Assembly (NCBI RefSeq): GCF_022538185.1
Contig: NZ_JAKYXC010000009.1
Coordinates: 186,001 to 250,000 of the forward strand
Length of the DNA stretch: 64,000 nucleotides
Direction: 5' to 3'
From: Microbacterium sp. CFH 31415
Lineage (GTDB): Bacteria; Actinomycetota; Actinomycetes; Actinomycetales; Microbacteriaceae
The position numbers and the translations under genes are program-made. The notes beneath the pieces were generated by a model, which made no database searches, had not been told where the DNA came from, and worked only from the letters and a program-made list of their open reading frames with translations. This document shows, one piece after another, positions 34,389-46,315 of this stretch. How positions within the stretch are numbered: position 1 is the first letter of the stretch; each line of letters opens with the position of its first letter.

Positions 34389-35516
34389 TCACTGCTGGGG
34401 CGAGCTGGGCGAGGTCACCTCGAGCTCACCCGAGATGATCTGCTCCTGCAGCGCAGCGATCTCGTCGGTCAGGCCCTCGGGCAGCTCCGACTCGAACGCG
34501 CCGAAGCCGGAGAGGCCGACGCCCTCGTTCTCGAGCGTGCCGACGTACGGCGACGCGTCGAACTCACCGGTGGCGGCCTGCATGGTGGCGTCGTACACGG
34601 CCGCATCGATGCGCTTCATGATCGAGAAGAGCACCAGGTCGGCGACCGACGGGTCGACGACGGCGAGGTCGGAGTCCACGCCGATGAGCAGCGAGTCCGA
34701 GCTGGCGTCGGTGATCGCCGCAGCGGCGCTCTGGTAGATCGGGCCGCCGACGGGCAGGACGACGTCGACGCCCTGGTCGAGAATGCCCTGCGCGGTCTGC
34801 TTGGCGGTGTCGTTCGCGGCGAAGCCACCGGTGAACGAGCCCTCCTGAGCCTCGACGTCCCAGCCGAAGGTCTCGACCGCGGCGCCCTTGTCCTCGTTGT
34901 ACTTGGCGGCGCCGTCGACGAAGCCGTCCATGAAGATCGTGACGGGCGGGATCGGGATGCCGCCGAACGTGCCGATCTTGTTGACGCCCTGCTCGGCCGA
35001 CCAGGCGGCCGCGGCGTAGCCGCCGAGGTACGCGGCCTGGACCGTGTCGAACTGGAGCGGCTTGATGTTCTCCGCGTCGGGGGCGCCGTCGCCGTCGGCG
35101 TCGGCGATGTCGTCGATGATCGCGTAGTCGATGTCGGGGTTCGCGGTCGCCGAGGCGATCGTGTCGGCCGAGAGCTTGAAGCCGACGGCCACGATGAACG
35201 TGCAGCCTTCGGCGACGAGGTTCTCGAGGTTCGGCGCGTAGTCGTTCGCCGAAGCCGACTCGACCTCGATGAACTCGACGCCGAGCTCGTCCGACGCCTT
35301 CTCCATACCCATCAGAGCGGACTGGTTGAACGACTTGTCGTTGAAGCCGCCGTCGTCCGAGACGAGGCAGGGCTTGAAGCCCTCGACCGCGACGGGGCCT
35401 TCGGACTCGGAGTTCGTCGGGGTCGCCTCCGGGGCGGAGCCACAGCCCGCGAGGGCGACGAGAAGGCCCGCGGCGGCGACGACGCCGACGAGCTTCTTGG
35501 TGCGTGAGATGGTCAA
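34389..35516 (-). CDS. BMP-family substrate-binding lipoprotein
   Basis: About 375 aa. A lipoprotein signal is visible: basic N-terminus, hydrophobic core and lipobox LVALAGC. The mature part is a periplasmic-binding BMP (PnrA/Med-like) domain with the SDDGGFNDKSFNQSALMG and DGFVDGAAKYNEDKG motifs. I place the start at TTG 35516 with GGAGG 5 nt upstream; an in-frame GTG at 35528 is the alternative. It captures nucleosides for the importer downstream. Confidence 0.9.
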   Translation of the reverse strand: MTISRTKKLVGVVAAAGLLVALAGCGSAPEATPTNSESEGPVAVEGFKPCLVSDDGGFNDKSFNQSALMGMEKASDELGVEFIEVESASANDYAPNLENLVAEGCTFIVAVGFKLSADTIASATANPDIDYAIIDDIADADGDGAPDAENIKPLQFDTVQAAYLGGYAAAAWSAEQGVNKIGTFGGIPIPPVTIFMDGFVDGAAKYNEDKGAAVETFGWDVEAQEGSFTGGFAANDTAKQTAQGILDQGVDVVLPVGGPIYQSAAAAITDASSDSLLIGVDSDLAVVDPSVADLVLFSIMKRIDAAVYDATMQAATGEFDASPYVGTLENEGVGLSGFGAFESELPEGLTDEIAALQEQIISGELEVTSPSSPQQ

Positions 35517-35667
35517 CTCAGCCTCCACTTGTATCGCCCCGCGTCCTTCACGGGGACTGCACAAAGTTACCCACTGTGACGCGATGCTTGCAGTCGCGGC
35601 GGGGGGTCGGTGCCGAATGGTTACAAAGACGCAATGTGGCGAGACGGAGGCGTGATCGCCGCGCGAT

Positions 35668-36783
35668 TCAGAGGACGTCGCCGCGGCCGTTGAGCTTCAG
35701 TGCGTCGACGACGCCTTTCACCCGCTGCGCGTGCTCGCTCGTGGTGACCAGCAGCGCGTCGTCGGTGTCGACCACGACGATGTCGCGCACCCCGATCAGG
35801 CTGATGACGCGCGAGGTCTGGCTGACCACGATGCCGCTCGCGGCATCCGACAGCACTCGCGCGTTCTCGCCGAGGATCGCCAGGTCGTTCTTGCGTCCGT
35901 GCGAGTTGAGCTTGGCGAGGCTGGCGAAGTCCCCCACGTCGTCCCAGTCGAAGTGGCCAGGGATGACGGTGAGCCGGCCGCGCGCCGCGGCGGGCTCCGC
36001 CACCGCGTAATCGATCGCGATCTTCTTGAGCTCCGGCCAGACCCGGTCGACGACGGGACCGCGGCGCTCGCGGTCGTCCCAGCCCTCGGCGAGCTCCATG
36101 AGCCCGGCGTGCAGCTCGGGCTCGTTCGCCGCGATCTCGTCCAGCAGCACGTCCGCCCGGCTGATGAACATCCCGGCGTTCCACAGGTAGGAGCGGTCGG
36201 CGAAGTACTCCTTCGCCGTGTCGAGGTCGGGCTTCTCGACGAAGCTGTCGACGAGTGCCGCCTCGGGCGCGCCGTCCACGACGAGCTCGGACCCCTTGCG
36301 GATGTAGCCGAATCCGACCGACGGCTCGGACGGCTGGATGCCGATGGTGCAGATGTAGCCGGCGCGCGCTGTGGCCACGGCCTGGCGCACCGCCCAGTCG
36401 AAGAGGTGGGGCACGCGGATCACATGATCAGCGGCGAACGATCCGATGATGACGTCGGGCTCGCGGCGGAGGAGGACAGCGGCGGCGAGACCGATGGCAG
36501 CGGTCGAGTCGCGTGGTTCCGACTCCAGGAAGACGTTCAGATCGGGGATGCCCGGCAGCTCGCCCTCCACGGCGGCGCGATGCGCGCGGCCGGTGACCAC
36601 CGCGATGCGGTCGGGCCCGGCGAGCGGCTCCAGCCGATCCCACGTGTCGCGCAGCAGGGTCTGACCGGACCCGGTCAGGTCGTGGAGGAACTTCGGCGCG
36701 TCGGCGCGCGAGAGGGGCCACAGTCGGCTGCCGATGCCCCCCGCGGGGATCACAGCGTAGAAGTCCTCGATGGGTTCAGGCAT
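35668..36783 (-). CDS. manC: Mannose-1-phosphate guanylyltransferase
   Basis: A 371-aa nucleotidyltransferase. It has the activation motif AVIPAGGIGSRLWPLSR, the GDP-sugar site FVEKPDLDTAKEYF with LWNAGMFI, and the C-terminal half of the family. It makes GDP-mannose from mannose-1-phosphate and GTP for glycan or glycolipid synthesis. The partner phosphomannomutase could be the mutase at 9592. It is transcribed away from sdh; its ATG is 7 nt from TACGCT. Confidence 0.94.
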   Translation of the reverse strand: MPEPIEDFYAVIPAGGIGSRLWPLSRADAPKFLHDLTGSGQTLLRDTWDRLEPLAGPDRIAVVTGRAHRAAVEGELPGIPDLNVFLESEPRDSTAAIGLAAAVLLRREPDVIIGSFAADHVIRVPHLFDWAVRQAVATARAGYICTIGIQPSEPSVGFGYIRKGSELVVDGAPEAALVDSFVEKPDLDTAKEYFADRSYLWNAGMFISRADVLLDEIAANEPELHAGLMELAEGWDDRERRGPVVDRVWPELKKIAIDYAVAEPAAARGRLTVIPGHFDWDDVGDFASLAKLNSHGRKNDLAILGENARVLSDAASGIVVSQTSRVISLIGVRDIVVVDTDDALLVTTSEHAQRVKGVVDALKLNGRGDVL

Positions 36784-36790
36784 GACGAAC

Positions 36791-36796
36791 AGCGTA
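36791..36796 (-). promoter_or_regulatory. Leaderless-type -10 for manC
   Basis: TACGCT (minus strand), 7 nt, then the ATG at 36783. Confidence 0.55.
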
Positions 36797-37019
36797 TCCG
36801 CGACGGCTGTGCGCGTCCGAAAGAACTTTGGTTCTTGCTCCCTGCGAAGGACCTCCCAGGAAGGCGGCCGGTAAGGCTCCCCTACGTCGCCGCCCTGTTC
36901 AAACCGGCAATAGGATGGGAGAAGCGCCCGCGTGACGCCGATGGCCCGAGCCTCCAGTGCCGGACCACCTCAGGGGCAACGTTTCCCGCCCCGCCATGTT
37001 CGATTCAGGGAGGACGGCC

Positions 37020-37454
37020 GTGTCTGCACCAGCACGCGTCACACCGTCGGTATCCGAGACCACGTCCCGAGTCCCCCGCGGAACTCTGTACCGCGGGAAC
37101 GAAGGCATGTGGTCGTGGGTGCTGCACCGCATCACCGGCATTGCGATCTTCTTCTTCCTGCTGGTCCACGTCCTCGATACGGCGCTCATCCGGGTCTCGC
37201 CCGAGGCCTACGACGCGGTGATCGGCACCTACAAGAACCCGGTGATGGGCATCGGCGAGGTCGCGCTGGTCGGCGCGGTCGCCTACCACGCCTACAACGG
37301 GCTGCGCATCATCCTGGTCGACATGTGGTCGTGGGCCACCCGCCACCAGCGCCAGCTGTGGTGGGGCGTGCTCGGGCTCTGGGCCGTGACGATGCTCGGC
37401 TTCGCTCCGCGTCACCTCATGAACGTCTTCGCCGAGATCGGAGGCGGACACTGA
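37020..37454 (+). CDS. sdhC: Succinate dehydrogenase cytochrome b subunit
   Basis: A 144-aa membrane anchor with three membrane segments. The heme/quinone region [23 protein letters not shown] includes the conserved His-Arg and a second His. I chose GTG 37020 with AGGGAGG at good spacing; an in-frame ATG at 36957 lies in the leader. The 236-bp gap upstream holds a possible -10 (TAGGAT, 36911) but no clear -35. It overlaps sdhD by one base. Confidence 0.93.
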   Translation: MSAPARVTPSVSETTSRVPRGTLYRGNEGMWSWVLHRITGIAIFFFLLVHVLDTALIRVSPEAYDAVIGTYKNPVMGIGEVALVGAVAYHAYNGLRIILVDMWSWATRHQRQLWWGVLGLWAVTMLGFAPRHLMNVFAEIGGGH

Positions 37455-37906
37455 TGACCACCATCGCCGAACCGCGCGCACCGCGCGCCACCGTCCGCCG
37501 CAAGGGACCCAACCTCGAGAAGTGGGGCTGGATCTACATGCGCGTCTCGGGCGTGCTGCTGATCGTGCTGATCTTCGGGCACCTCTTCATCAACCTGCTG
37601 ACGGGCACGGGGATCCACCAGATCGACTTCGCCTTCGTCGCCGGGAAGTTCGCCACCCCGTTCTGGCAGTGGTGGGACGTGATCATGCTCTGGCTCGCCC
37701 TCATCCACGGCGCGAACGGCATGCGCACGATCGTCAACGACTACGTCGGCCACGAGACCACTCGCAAGGTGCTGGTGTGGGCGCTGTGGCTGTCGGCGGG
37801 CTTCCTCATCGTCCTCGGCACGCTGGTGGTCTTCACATTCGATCCCTGCCTGGGCGTGACCTCCGACAGCTCGCTGTGGGAGATGTGCCAGAGCGTCGCC
37901 AACTGA
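37454..37906 (+). CDS. sdhD: Succinate dehydrogenase hydrophobic anchor subunit
   Basis: A 150-aa subunit with three membrane segments and the conserved [15 protein letters not shown] motif near the second helix. With SdhC it anchors the catalytic pair to the membrane and carries quinone and heme sites. The start overlaps the sdhC stop; sdhA follows 26 bp downstream. Confidence 0.94.
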   Translation: MTTIAEPRAPRATVRRKGPNLEKWGWIYMRVSGVLLIVLIFGHLFINLLTGTGIHQIDFAFVAGKFATPFWQWWDVIMLWLALIHGANGMRTIVNDYVGHETTRKVLVWALWLSAGFLIVLGTLVVFTFDPCLGVTSDSSLWEMCQSVAN

Positions 37907-37932
37907 CCGACAGAGAACGAAAGCACTCTTAC

Positions 37933-39758
<1,826 letters not shown>

Positions 39759-39759
<1 letters not shown>

Positions 39760-40547
39760 TGACCACCGTCATCGCTGCGGACGCGTCCACCGACGCCCCC
39801 ACCCAGGTCGAGACGCCGGCAGACACCGGCATCCAGTCGTTCCTCGTCACGTTCATCATCCGTCGCTTCGACCCCGAAGTCGACGAGGAGCCGCGCTGGG
39901 TCGATTACGACGTCGAGCTGTACTCGACCGACCGCGTCCTCGACGCGCTGCACAAGATCAAGTGGGAGGTCGACGGCTCGCTGACCTTCCGCCGCTCGTG
40001 CGCGCACGGCATCTGCGGCTCCGACGCGATGCGCATCAACGGCCGCAACCGCCTGGCCTGCAAGACGCTGATCAAGGATCTCGACATCTCGCAGCCGATC
40101 TACGTCGAGGCGATCAAGGGCCTGCCCCTCGAGAAGGACCTCGTCGTCGATATGGAGCCGTTCTTCGCCTCCTACCGCGAGGTCCAGCCGTTCCTCATCG
40201 CGAACTCGACGCCCGAGCCGGGCAAGGAGCGCATCCAGTCGATCGTCGACCGTGAGGTCTTCGACGACACGACCAAGTGCATCCTGTGCGCCGCGTGCAC
40301 CTCCTCGTGCCCCGTCTTCTGGACCGACGGCCAGTACTTCGGCCCGGCCGCGATCGTCAACGCGCACCGGTTCATCTTCGACTCGCGCGACGATGCCGGC
40401 GACGTCCGCCTCGACATCCTCAACGACAAAGAGGGTGTGTGGCGCTGCCGCACGACCTTCAACTGCACCGAGGCGTGCCCGCGTGGCATCGAGGTGACGA
40501 AGGCGATCGCCGAAGTCAAGCAGGCGGTTCTGCGCGGACGCCCCTAG
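39759..40547 (+). CDS. sdhB: Succinate dehydrogenase iron-sulfur subunit
   Basis: A 262-aa subunit with three clusters: the [2Fe-2S] motif RSCAHGICGSDAMRINGRNRL and the [4Fe-4S]/[3Fe-4S] cysteines in CILCAACTSSCPVF and CTEACPRGI. It conducts electrons from SdhA to quinone. The TAG stop codon is part of the -10 of the next gene. Confidence 0.96.
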
Positions 40548-40550
40548 GCT
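40545..40550 (+). promoter_or_regulatory. Leaderless-type -10 overlapping the sdhB stop codon
   Basis: TAGGCT, 7 nt, then GTG at 40558. Bases 40545-40547 are the sdhB TAG stop. Confidence 0.55.
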
Positions 40551-40557
40551 TCCCTGT

Positions 40558-41802
40558 GTGACAGAGCCGCTGCGCGACGACGCGCCGACCGCTCCGCTCG
40601 ACCCCTCGCTCGGGCGCGCCCGCGGCGCGGTGACGGCCGCCTACGTGGCGCAGGGTCTGGGTTACGCGGTGATCGTGACCTCCCTGCCCGCGCTGCAGCA
40701 GCGACAGGACATCCGGGATGCCGCGATCGTGTCGATCCTCGTGCTGGGCGTAGCCGTCGCCGCCGCCCTCGGCTCGGTGATCGCCAACGCCGTCGCCGTG
40801 CGGTGGGGAAGCCGCACGGCGCTGTCGCTCGGCCTGATCGTCCAAGCCGTCGCGCTGCCGGTGATCGCTCTTCCGACCCCCTTCGCGGTGTTCGCCGGCG
40901 CCTTCGGCGTGTTCGGCGTCGGCCTGGGCTGCGTCGACGCCGCCGCCGCGATGCAGGGCGTGGCTGTGCAGCGCGCATACGGGCGCCACCTGCTCGGCTC
41001 GTTCTTCGCCGCGGCGACGGCCGCCGCGATCGCCGGCGCGCTCCTCGTCTCCGCCGTCGCCCTCACCGCGACGGCCGCCGGCATCGCGCTGATCTGCGCG
41101 GCCGTGATCGCCCTCGGCGCGGCCGTGATCGGCATCCGATTCCTCCTCCGTGAGGTCCCGATCGACGAGGCGCTGCCGCCCGGCGAGCGCGCGAACCTGC
41201 CGCGCGCCGGGATTTGGATCTTCGGCCTGGTCATCCTCGCGGTCTTCATCGCCGACTCGGCGGTGAGCACCTGGAGCACCCAGTACCTCCAGCTCGACCT
41301 CGAGACGCTCGCGTGGATCGCGCCGCTCGGCTACGCGGCCTACCAGGCGGTCGTGCTGGTCACCCGGCTGGTGACCGACCGCCTGATCCCAGCGCTCGGG
41401 CGTCCGCGGCTCGTCGCGATCGCCGCGGTGACGTCGGCGATCGGCTGCGCCGTCGTCGCGCTGGTGCCGTTCCCGGCCGCGGCGATCATCGGCTTCGCGC
41501 TCGCGGGCGTGAGCGCCGGCGTGCTGATCCCGGTGACGTTCGGCGCAGCCGGCGAGCTCTCCCCCGCTCACAGCGACCAGGTCATCGCCCGCGTGAACCT
41601 GTTCAACTACGCCGGCGCGATCCTGGGCGCCGTCGTCGTGGGGCTGCTCGCCGACGTCACCGGCTACGGACCTGCGTTCCTCATCCCCGCCGTCGCCCTC
41701 GCGGCGATCCTGCTGGCGGTGCGGCGGTTCCGTTCCCCCTCGCGCGTCGGAGAGGTCGCATCGCCGGGCACCCAGGCGACCGGCACCGGCACCAGTCGCT
41801 AA
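40558..41802 (+). CDS. MFS transporter
   Basis: A 414-aa protein with twelve hydrophobic segments. The N-terminal half has AAYVAQGLGYAVIVTSLPAL and the loop 2-3 region VRWGSRTAL. It resembles YbjJ/FucP-like MFS carriers with no substrate-specific features I can recognise. GTG start at 40558, directly after sdhB; no ribosome-binding site. Confidence 0.87.
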   Translation: MTEPLRDDAPTAPLDPSLGRARGAVTAAYVAQGLGYAVIVTSLPALQQRQDIRDAAIVSILVLGVAVAAALGSVIANAVAVRWGSRTALSLGLIVQAVALPVIALPTPFAVFAGAFGVFGVGLGCVDAAAAMQGVAVQRAYGRHLLGSFFAAATAAAIAGALLVSAVALTATAAGIALICAAVIALGAAVIGIRFLLREVPIDEALPPGERANLPRAGIWIFGLVILAVFIADSAVSTWSTQYLQLDLETLAWIAPLGYAAYQAVVLVTRLVTDRLIPALGRPRLVAIAAVTSAIGCAVVALVPFPAAAIIGFALAGVSAGVLIPVTFGAAGELSPAHSDQVIARVNLFNYAGAILGAVVVGLLADVTGYGPAFLIPAVALAAILLAVRRFRSPSRVGEVASPGTQATGTGTSR

Positions 41803-41805
41803 TCT
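41800..41805 (+). promoter_or_regulatory. Leaderless-type -10 overlapping the MFS stop codon
   Basis: TAATCT, 6 nt, then GTG at 41812. Bases 41800-41802 are the TAA stop of the MFS gene. Confidence 0.55.
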
Positions 41806-41811
41806 GACACC

Positions 41812-43128
41812 GTGACGCAGACGCCCTCGCCGGACGCGCAGACGGCGGCCGATGCCGCCCAGCGCGAGGAGGAGTCGCTGCGCGAGCGGTGGGAGGTGAC
41901 CGAAGCCCACCTGCGGCAGCGGTTCGATGTTCCCCTCAGTCGCGCTACGCAGCTGACCGAGGCGACGCTGGCGTGGTTCCCCGTGCGCGTGTGGCGCAAC
42001 TTCCTCATCGAGAACGGCTTCCTGCTCTCGGCCGGAGTCAGCTACGTCGCGCTGTTCGCGTGCTTCGCCGCCATCTACCTCGCGTTCGCGATCACGGGGC
42101 TGTGGCTCGGCGGCAACCCGGATGCTGTGAACGCGCTCATCAATCTGATCAACAGCTACATCCCCGACCTCATCTCGGACAACAGCGCCTTCGCCACGCC
42201 CGAGGAGGTGCAGGCGATCGCCTCGCAGAACTCGGGTGTGCTGGGCTGGACGGGAGTCATCGCGCTGGGCGCCCTCATCTGGACCGCCATCGACTGGGTG
42301 ACCTACACGCGCCGCGCGGTGCGGGAGCTCTTCGCCATCCCGCCCGACCGCCGCAGCTACTTCCTGTTGAAAGCGCGCGACCTGCTCGCCGCGCTGCTGT
42401 TCGGCGCGGTGCTGATCCTCGGCGCCGCGCTGAGCACGATCGGCGCCTACGCGGTCGAGTGGCTGGTGTCGCTCATCGGCTGGGGGGTGGCGAGCAGAGC
42501 CACCGAGCTGACCGTCAGCGCCGGGTCCCTGCTGATCGGATTCGCCGTGACCTCGGCCGCGCTGGCGGGTCTCTTCCGGTTCCTGACCGGCACGAAGCTG
42601 CCGTGGCGACGCATCTGGCCGGGCGCGATCATCGGCGGCATCGGGCTCTCGCTGCTGCAGCTCGGCGCGGGCCTGCTGCTGAGCTACACGCCGTCGAATC
42701 CGCTGCTCGCCGGATTCGCCTTCTTCGTCGGGATGCTGCTGTGGTTCCGGCTCATGGGCATCGTCATGCTGGTCGCCGCCTCGTGGGTCGCCGTCGCCGC
42801 CCGCGACCGCGACGTCGCGATCCTTCCGCAGACCGAGGCCGAGCGGATCGCAGCCGAGCATGCCGCGCTCCTCCTCGCGGCACGCGTACGGCTGCGCACC
42901 GCAAAGGACGCGCGAGCGCAGGCATCCTGGTTCCGCCGTCCCTTCGCCGATCGTGCCGTCCGCGAAGCGGAGGAGGAGCTGCGGCAGGTCGAGGCATCCG
43001 CTCCACCTCCTCCGCCGCACTCGGTGAAGGCTCTGACGCCCCCGCCGCCGAAGGCTCCGCGCAAGCCGTCCAAGCGGTCTCCGAAGGCCTCGGACGCGGC
43101 GAAGGGTGAGAAGCCGGGCCCTCCCTGA
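41812..43128 (+). CDS. YihY/BrkB-family inner-membrane protein
   Basis: A 438-aa polytopic protein with the characteristic ENGFLLSAGVSYVALFACFAAIYLAF start and six membrane spans. A cytoplasmic C-terminal tail of ~110 residues is rich in Arg/Ala, then Pro/Lys. The YihY/virulence-factor BrkB family is widespread and of unknown function; it is not an RNase despite old annotations. Expressed from its own leaderless-type promoter. Confidence 0.9.
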   Translation: MTQTPSPDAQTAADAAQREEESLRERWEVTEAHLRQRFDVPLSRATQLTEATLAWFPVRVWRNFLIENGFLLSAGVSYVALFACFAAIYLAFAITGLWLGGNPDAVNALINLINSYIPDLISDNSAFATPEEVQAIASQNSGVLGWTGVIALGALIWTAIDWVTYTRRAVRELFAIPPDRRSYFLLKARDLLAALLFGAVLILGAALSTIGAYAVEWLVSLIGWGVASRATELTVSAGSLLIGFAVTSAALAGLFRFLTGTKLPWRRIWPGAIIGGIGLSLLQLGAGLLLSYTPSNPLLAGFAFFVGMLLWFRLMGIVMLVAASWVAVAARDRDVAILPQTEAERIAAEHAALLLAARVRLRTAKDARAQASWFRRPFADRAVREAEEELRQVEASAPPPPPHSVKALTPPPPKAPRKPSKRSPKASDAAKGEKPGPP

Positions 43129-43179
43129 GCGCTGGTCCGGACGGGTGGCTTCGCTGCCGATCGTGTCTGCGGTCGCGGA

Positions 43180-43185
43180 TAGGCT
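43180..43185 (+). promoter_or_regulatory. Leaderless-type -10 for exonuclease III
   Basis: TAGGCT, 7 nt, then GTG at 43193. This favours 43193 over the in-frame upstream start near 43106. Confidence 0.6.
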
Positions 43186-43192
43186 GGCGGGC

Positions 43193-44041
43193 GTGCCCCG
43201 CCGAGTTCGCATCGCCTCCGTCAACGTCAACGGCATTCGCGCCGCCACCCGGAAGGGCATGATCGAGTGGCTCGACGCCGCCGACGTCGATGTCCTCGCA
43301 CTCCAGGAGGTGCGGGCGACCCTCGATGAGGTGCAGGCCGTGCTTCCGGGCTGGGAGATCGTCAACGACGAGGCGCTGGCAAAGGGCCGCGCGGGTGTGG
43401 CCGTCGCCACCCGCATGCCCGCCGTCGAGGTGCGCCGTGTGCTTGGGCCTGAGCCGCTGGACTCCGCCGGGCGCTGGATCGAGGCCGACTTCGACATCGA
43501 CGGCGAGCGCCTGACGGTCGTGAGCGCGTATGTCCACACCGGCGAGGCCGACACGCCCCGGCAGGAGGCCAAGTGGGCCTTCCTCGATGCGATGGAGAGG
43601 CGGATGCCGCAGCTCGAGCAGTCGTCCCCGTTCGCGCTCATCATGGGCGACCTCAACGTCGGGCACCGCGAGCTCGACATCCGCAATTGGAAGGGCAACG
43701 TCAAGAAGGCCGGGTTCCTCCCCCGCGAGCGCGCGTACTTCGACCGGTTCCTCGGCGCCGCGGGAGAGCAGGTCACGGCCGTGGACGGAACCACGGGCAC
43801 CGGCCTCGGCTGGGTCGACGTCGGACGCGTGGCCCACGGCGACGTCGACGGCCCGTACACGTGGTGGTCGATGCGCGGACGCGCGTTCGACAACGACAGC
43901 GGCTGGCGGATCGACTACCACCTCGCGACGCCCGCGCTGGCAGCCCGCGCGACGAACTACCAGGTCGTCCGGGCGCCCTCGTGGGACACCCGGTGGAGCG
44001 ACCACTCCCCCGTCGTCGCCGACTACACGCTCGGGCTCTGA
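43193..44041 (+). CDS. xth: Exodeoxyribonuclease III
   Basis: A 282-aa EEP-superfamily nuclease for base-excision repair, acting as AP endonuclease and 3'-5' exonuclease. Motifs: SVNVNGIRAA, the catalytic Glu in LQEVRAT, MGDLNVGHRELDIRNW, the SGWRIDYHLAT specificity loop and the final WSDHSPVVADY His. Length is typical. It lies between YihY and trpS. Confidence 0.94.
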   Translation: MPRRVRIASVNVNGIRAATRKGMIEWLDAADVDVLALQEVRATLDEVQAVLPGWEIVNDEALAKGRAGVAVATRMPAVEVRRVLGPEPLDSAGRWIEADFDIDGERLTVVSAYVHTGEADTPRQEAKWAFLDAMERRMPQLEQSSPFALIMGDLNVGHRELDIRNWKGNVKKAGFLPRERAYFDRFLGAAGEQVTAVDGTTGTGLGWVDVGRVAHGDVDGPYTWWSMRGRAFDNDSGWRIDYHLATPALAARATNYQVVRAPSWDTRWSDHSPVVADYTLGL

Positions 44042-44123
44042 CGAGGCACGGGCCGCGGCATCCGTCGTCCTGGCTCGCGCAGTCCCCCCGACGGCTGCCG
44101 GAAGCCCGCCCGGTGACGGCCCC

Positions 44124-45140
<1,017 letters not shown>

Positions 45141-45167
45141 GCGCGGCTCGTCGCCGGCCGACCGCCC

Positions 45168-45254
45168 GCGCACAACGTCGGCACGGCGGGCAGCGAAGAC
45201 GATCGATCACCGGGTACCGCGGGTGCGGGTACGCGGTTCGCCGACGTTGTGCGC
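45168..45254. repeat. Inverted repeat A flanking the DUF559-type gene
   Basis: GCGCACAACGTCGGC (45168-45182) and its perfect complement GCCGACGTTGTGCGC (45240-45254), 57 bp apart. The right arm lies within the 3' end of the DUF559-type gene and encodes its His-Asn-Val-Gly tail. Confidence 0.85.
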
Positions 45255-46088
45255 GCCGCGACGCGCTGCGACGAGTCCCCGCACAGCCTCGACCACGGTG
45301 TCGGGGTGGTACATGATGTCCTCCGCGATCGGCCGCAGCGTGGTGAATCCGAGCGCAGCCGCCGCCAGGTCGCGCCTGCTGTCGCGTCGGCGAGCCTGCC
45401 ACCCCGAGTGATGTGCCTCGCTGTCGCACTCGATGATCAGCCAGCCATCCACGATGAGGTCGACTCGGCCTACCCCGCTGAGGACCACCTGGAGATCGAT
45501 GTCGAGGCCGAGACCGCGCACGAGGAGTCGGACCAGTGTCTCGGGGCCCGACTCGCTCCTCGGATCGAGCAGTTCCCGCAACACCTGGTATCGACGCGGA
45601 AGGCGCGCGAACACCTCGGCGATCCCGACTTCGTCGAGCAGCCCCAGGTGCAGGACGCTATCGAGCGTGGCGATCGCCGCGCGAGGGGACTGACACCGGC
45701 ACGCCTGCGCGACCGCCTCGACGAGGTCTGCCGCAAGGCTCCTCCGAACCACGCCCGACGCACGGAAGTGCCTCACGAAGCGAGCGTCCTTTCGCGGGAT
45801 GCGCGTAGCGGTCCTGTCCATCTGGATATGGGTGCCCGCCGACTCGAGGACGAATACCCCGAGCAGCCGCAGCAGCGAGACACAGTCCAGGCGTCCGCCC
45901 GCTCGCGCGGCCTCGACCAGAAGGGGCGGACAATCGGCTCCCACGTACGAGCCCTTGCGCAGCCGGATGATCCGGCCATCGGCCAGGAGCGCATCGATTC
46001 GCCGGCGCGAGAACTCGAGGCGGAGCTCGGCGTATCCAAGCACGATCGAGTCGAGGATCTTCGCGCGCTCCAAGTCGGGGGTCTTCAT
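45207..46088 (-). CDS. AbiEi-like HTH plus DUF559/REase-fold protein
   Basis: A 293-aa protein. The N-terminus (~1-55) looks like an AbiEi-type winged helix (ALLADGRIIRLRKGSYVG), followed by a middle helical region. The C-terminal nuclease-like domain has E183, D210, E220 and D222 in VDLIVDGWLIIECDSEAHH, then RRRDSRRDLAAAALGF, as in Vsr-like DUF559 / REase_MTES_1575 proteins. The ATG at 46088 has no good Shine-Dalgarno sequence. No toxin or methylase partner is adjacent. Inverted repeats with a shared core bracket it. Nuclease activity is predicted, not shown. Confidence 0.85.
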   Translation of the reverse strand: MKTPDLERAKILDSIVLGYAELRLEFSRRRIDALLADGRIIRLRKGSYVGADCPPLLVEAARAGGRLDCVSLLRLLGVFVLESAGTHIQMDRTATRIPRKDARFVRHFRASGVVRRSLAADLVEAVAQACRCQSPRAAIATLDSVLHLGLLDEVGIAEVFARLPRRYQVLRELLDPRSESGPETLVRLLVRGLGLDIDLQVVLSGVGRVDLIVDGWLIIECDSEAHHSGWQARRRDSRRDLAAAALGFTTLRPIAEDIMYHPDTVVEAVRGLVAARRGAHNVGEPRTRTRGTR

Positions 46089-46180
46089 GGCGGAAGGCTC
46101 GCTGACCGCCGGACTCGCAGATCCCCCGCTCCCGACTTCTGTGGAACGGGACGGAACGCGTGCGGCTGCGGAGGAGTCGC

Positions 46181-46265
46181 GTGCACAGCGTCGGCAACTC
46201 GCCTGTGAGGTCGCCTCGTGCCGACGATCGAGCGCTCGGCACCGCGATGTGCCGACGTTGTGCAC
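46181..46265. repeat. Inverted repeat B flanking the DUF559-type gene
   Basis: GTGCACAGCGTCGGCA (46181-46196) and TGCCGACGTTGTGCAC (46250-46265), one mismatch, 53 bp apart. A nested GTGCCGA/TCGGCAC repeat lies at 46218-46242. The core matches repeat A at the other end of the gene. Confidence 0.85.
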
Positions 46266-46303
46266 AGGCTCACGACGCCGAGCTTCTACGCCCTCCCGCC
46301 CGG

Positions 46304-46309
46304 TAGCCT
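46304..46309 (+). promoter_or_regulatory. Leaderless-type -10 for the second GNAT gene
   Basis: TAGCCT, 6 nt, then ATG at 46316. Confidence 0.55.
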
Positions 46310-46315
46310 GAGCCG

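Noticed and set aside
36870..36886. GTAAGG-CTC-CCCTAC upstream of sdhC as an iron-regulator (DtxR/IdeR) box.
   Set aside because: One mismatch in short arms and too far from the 19-bp consensus; not enough to claim.
40516..43893. A minus-strand open frame of over 1100 codons opposite the MFS, YihY and exonuclease genes.
   Set aside because: Composition is Arg/Gly/His/Asp-rich with no domain, as expected for antisense of high-GC coding DNA. The plus-strand genes have clear families.
45207..46088. A toxin-antitoxin pair or restriction-modification system at the DUF559-type gene.
   Set aside because: No toxin, methylase or second gene lies adjacent; both neighbours are ordinary (trpS, GNAT).
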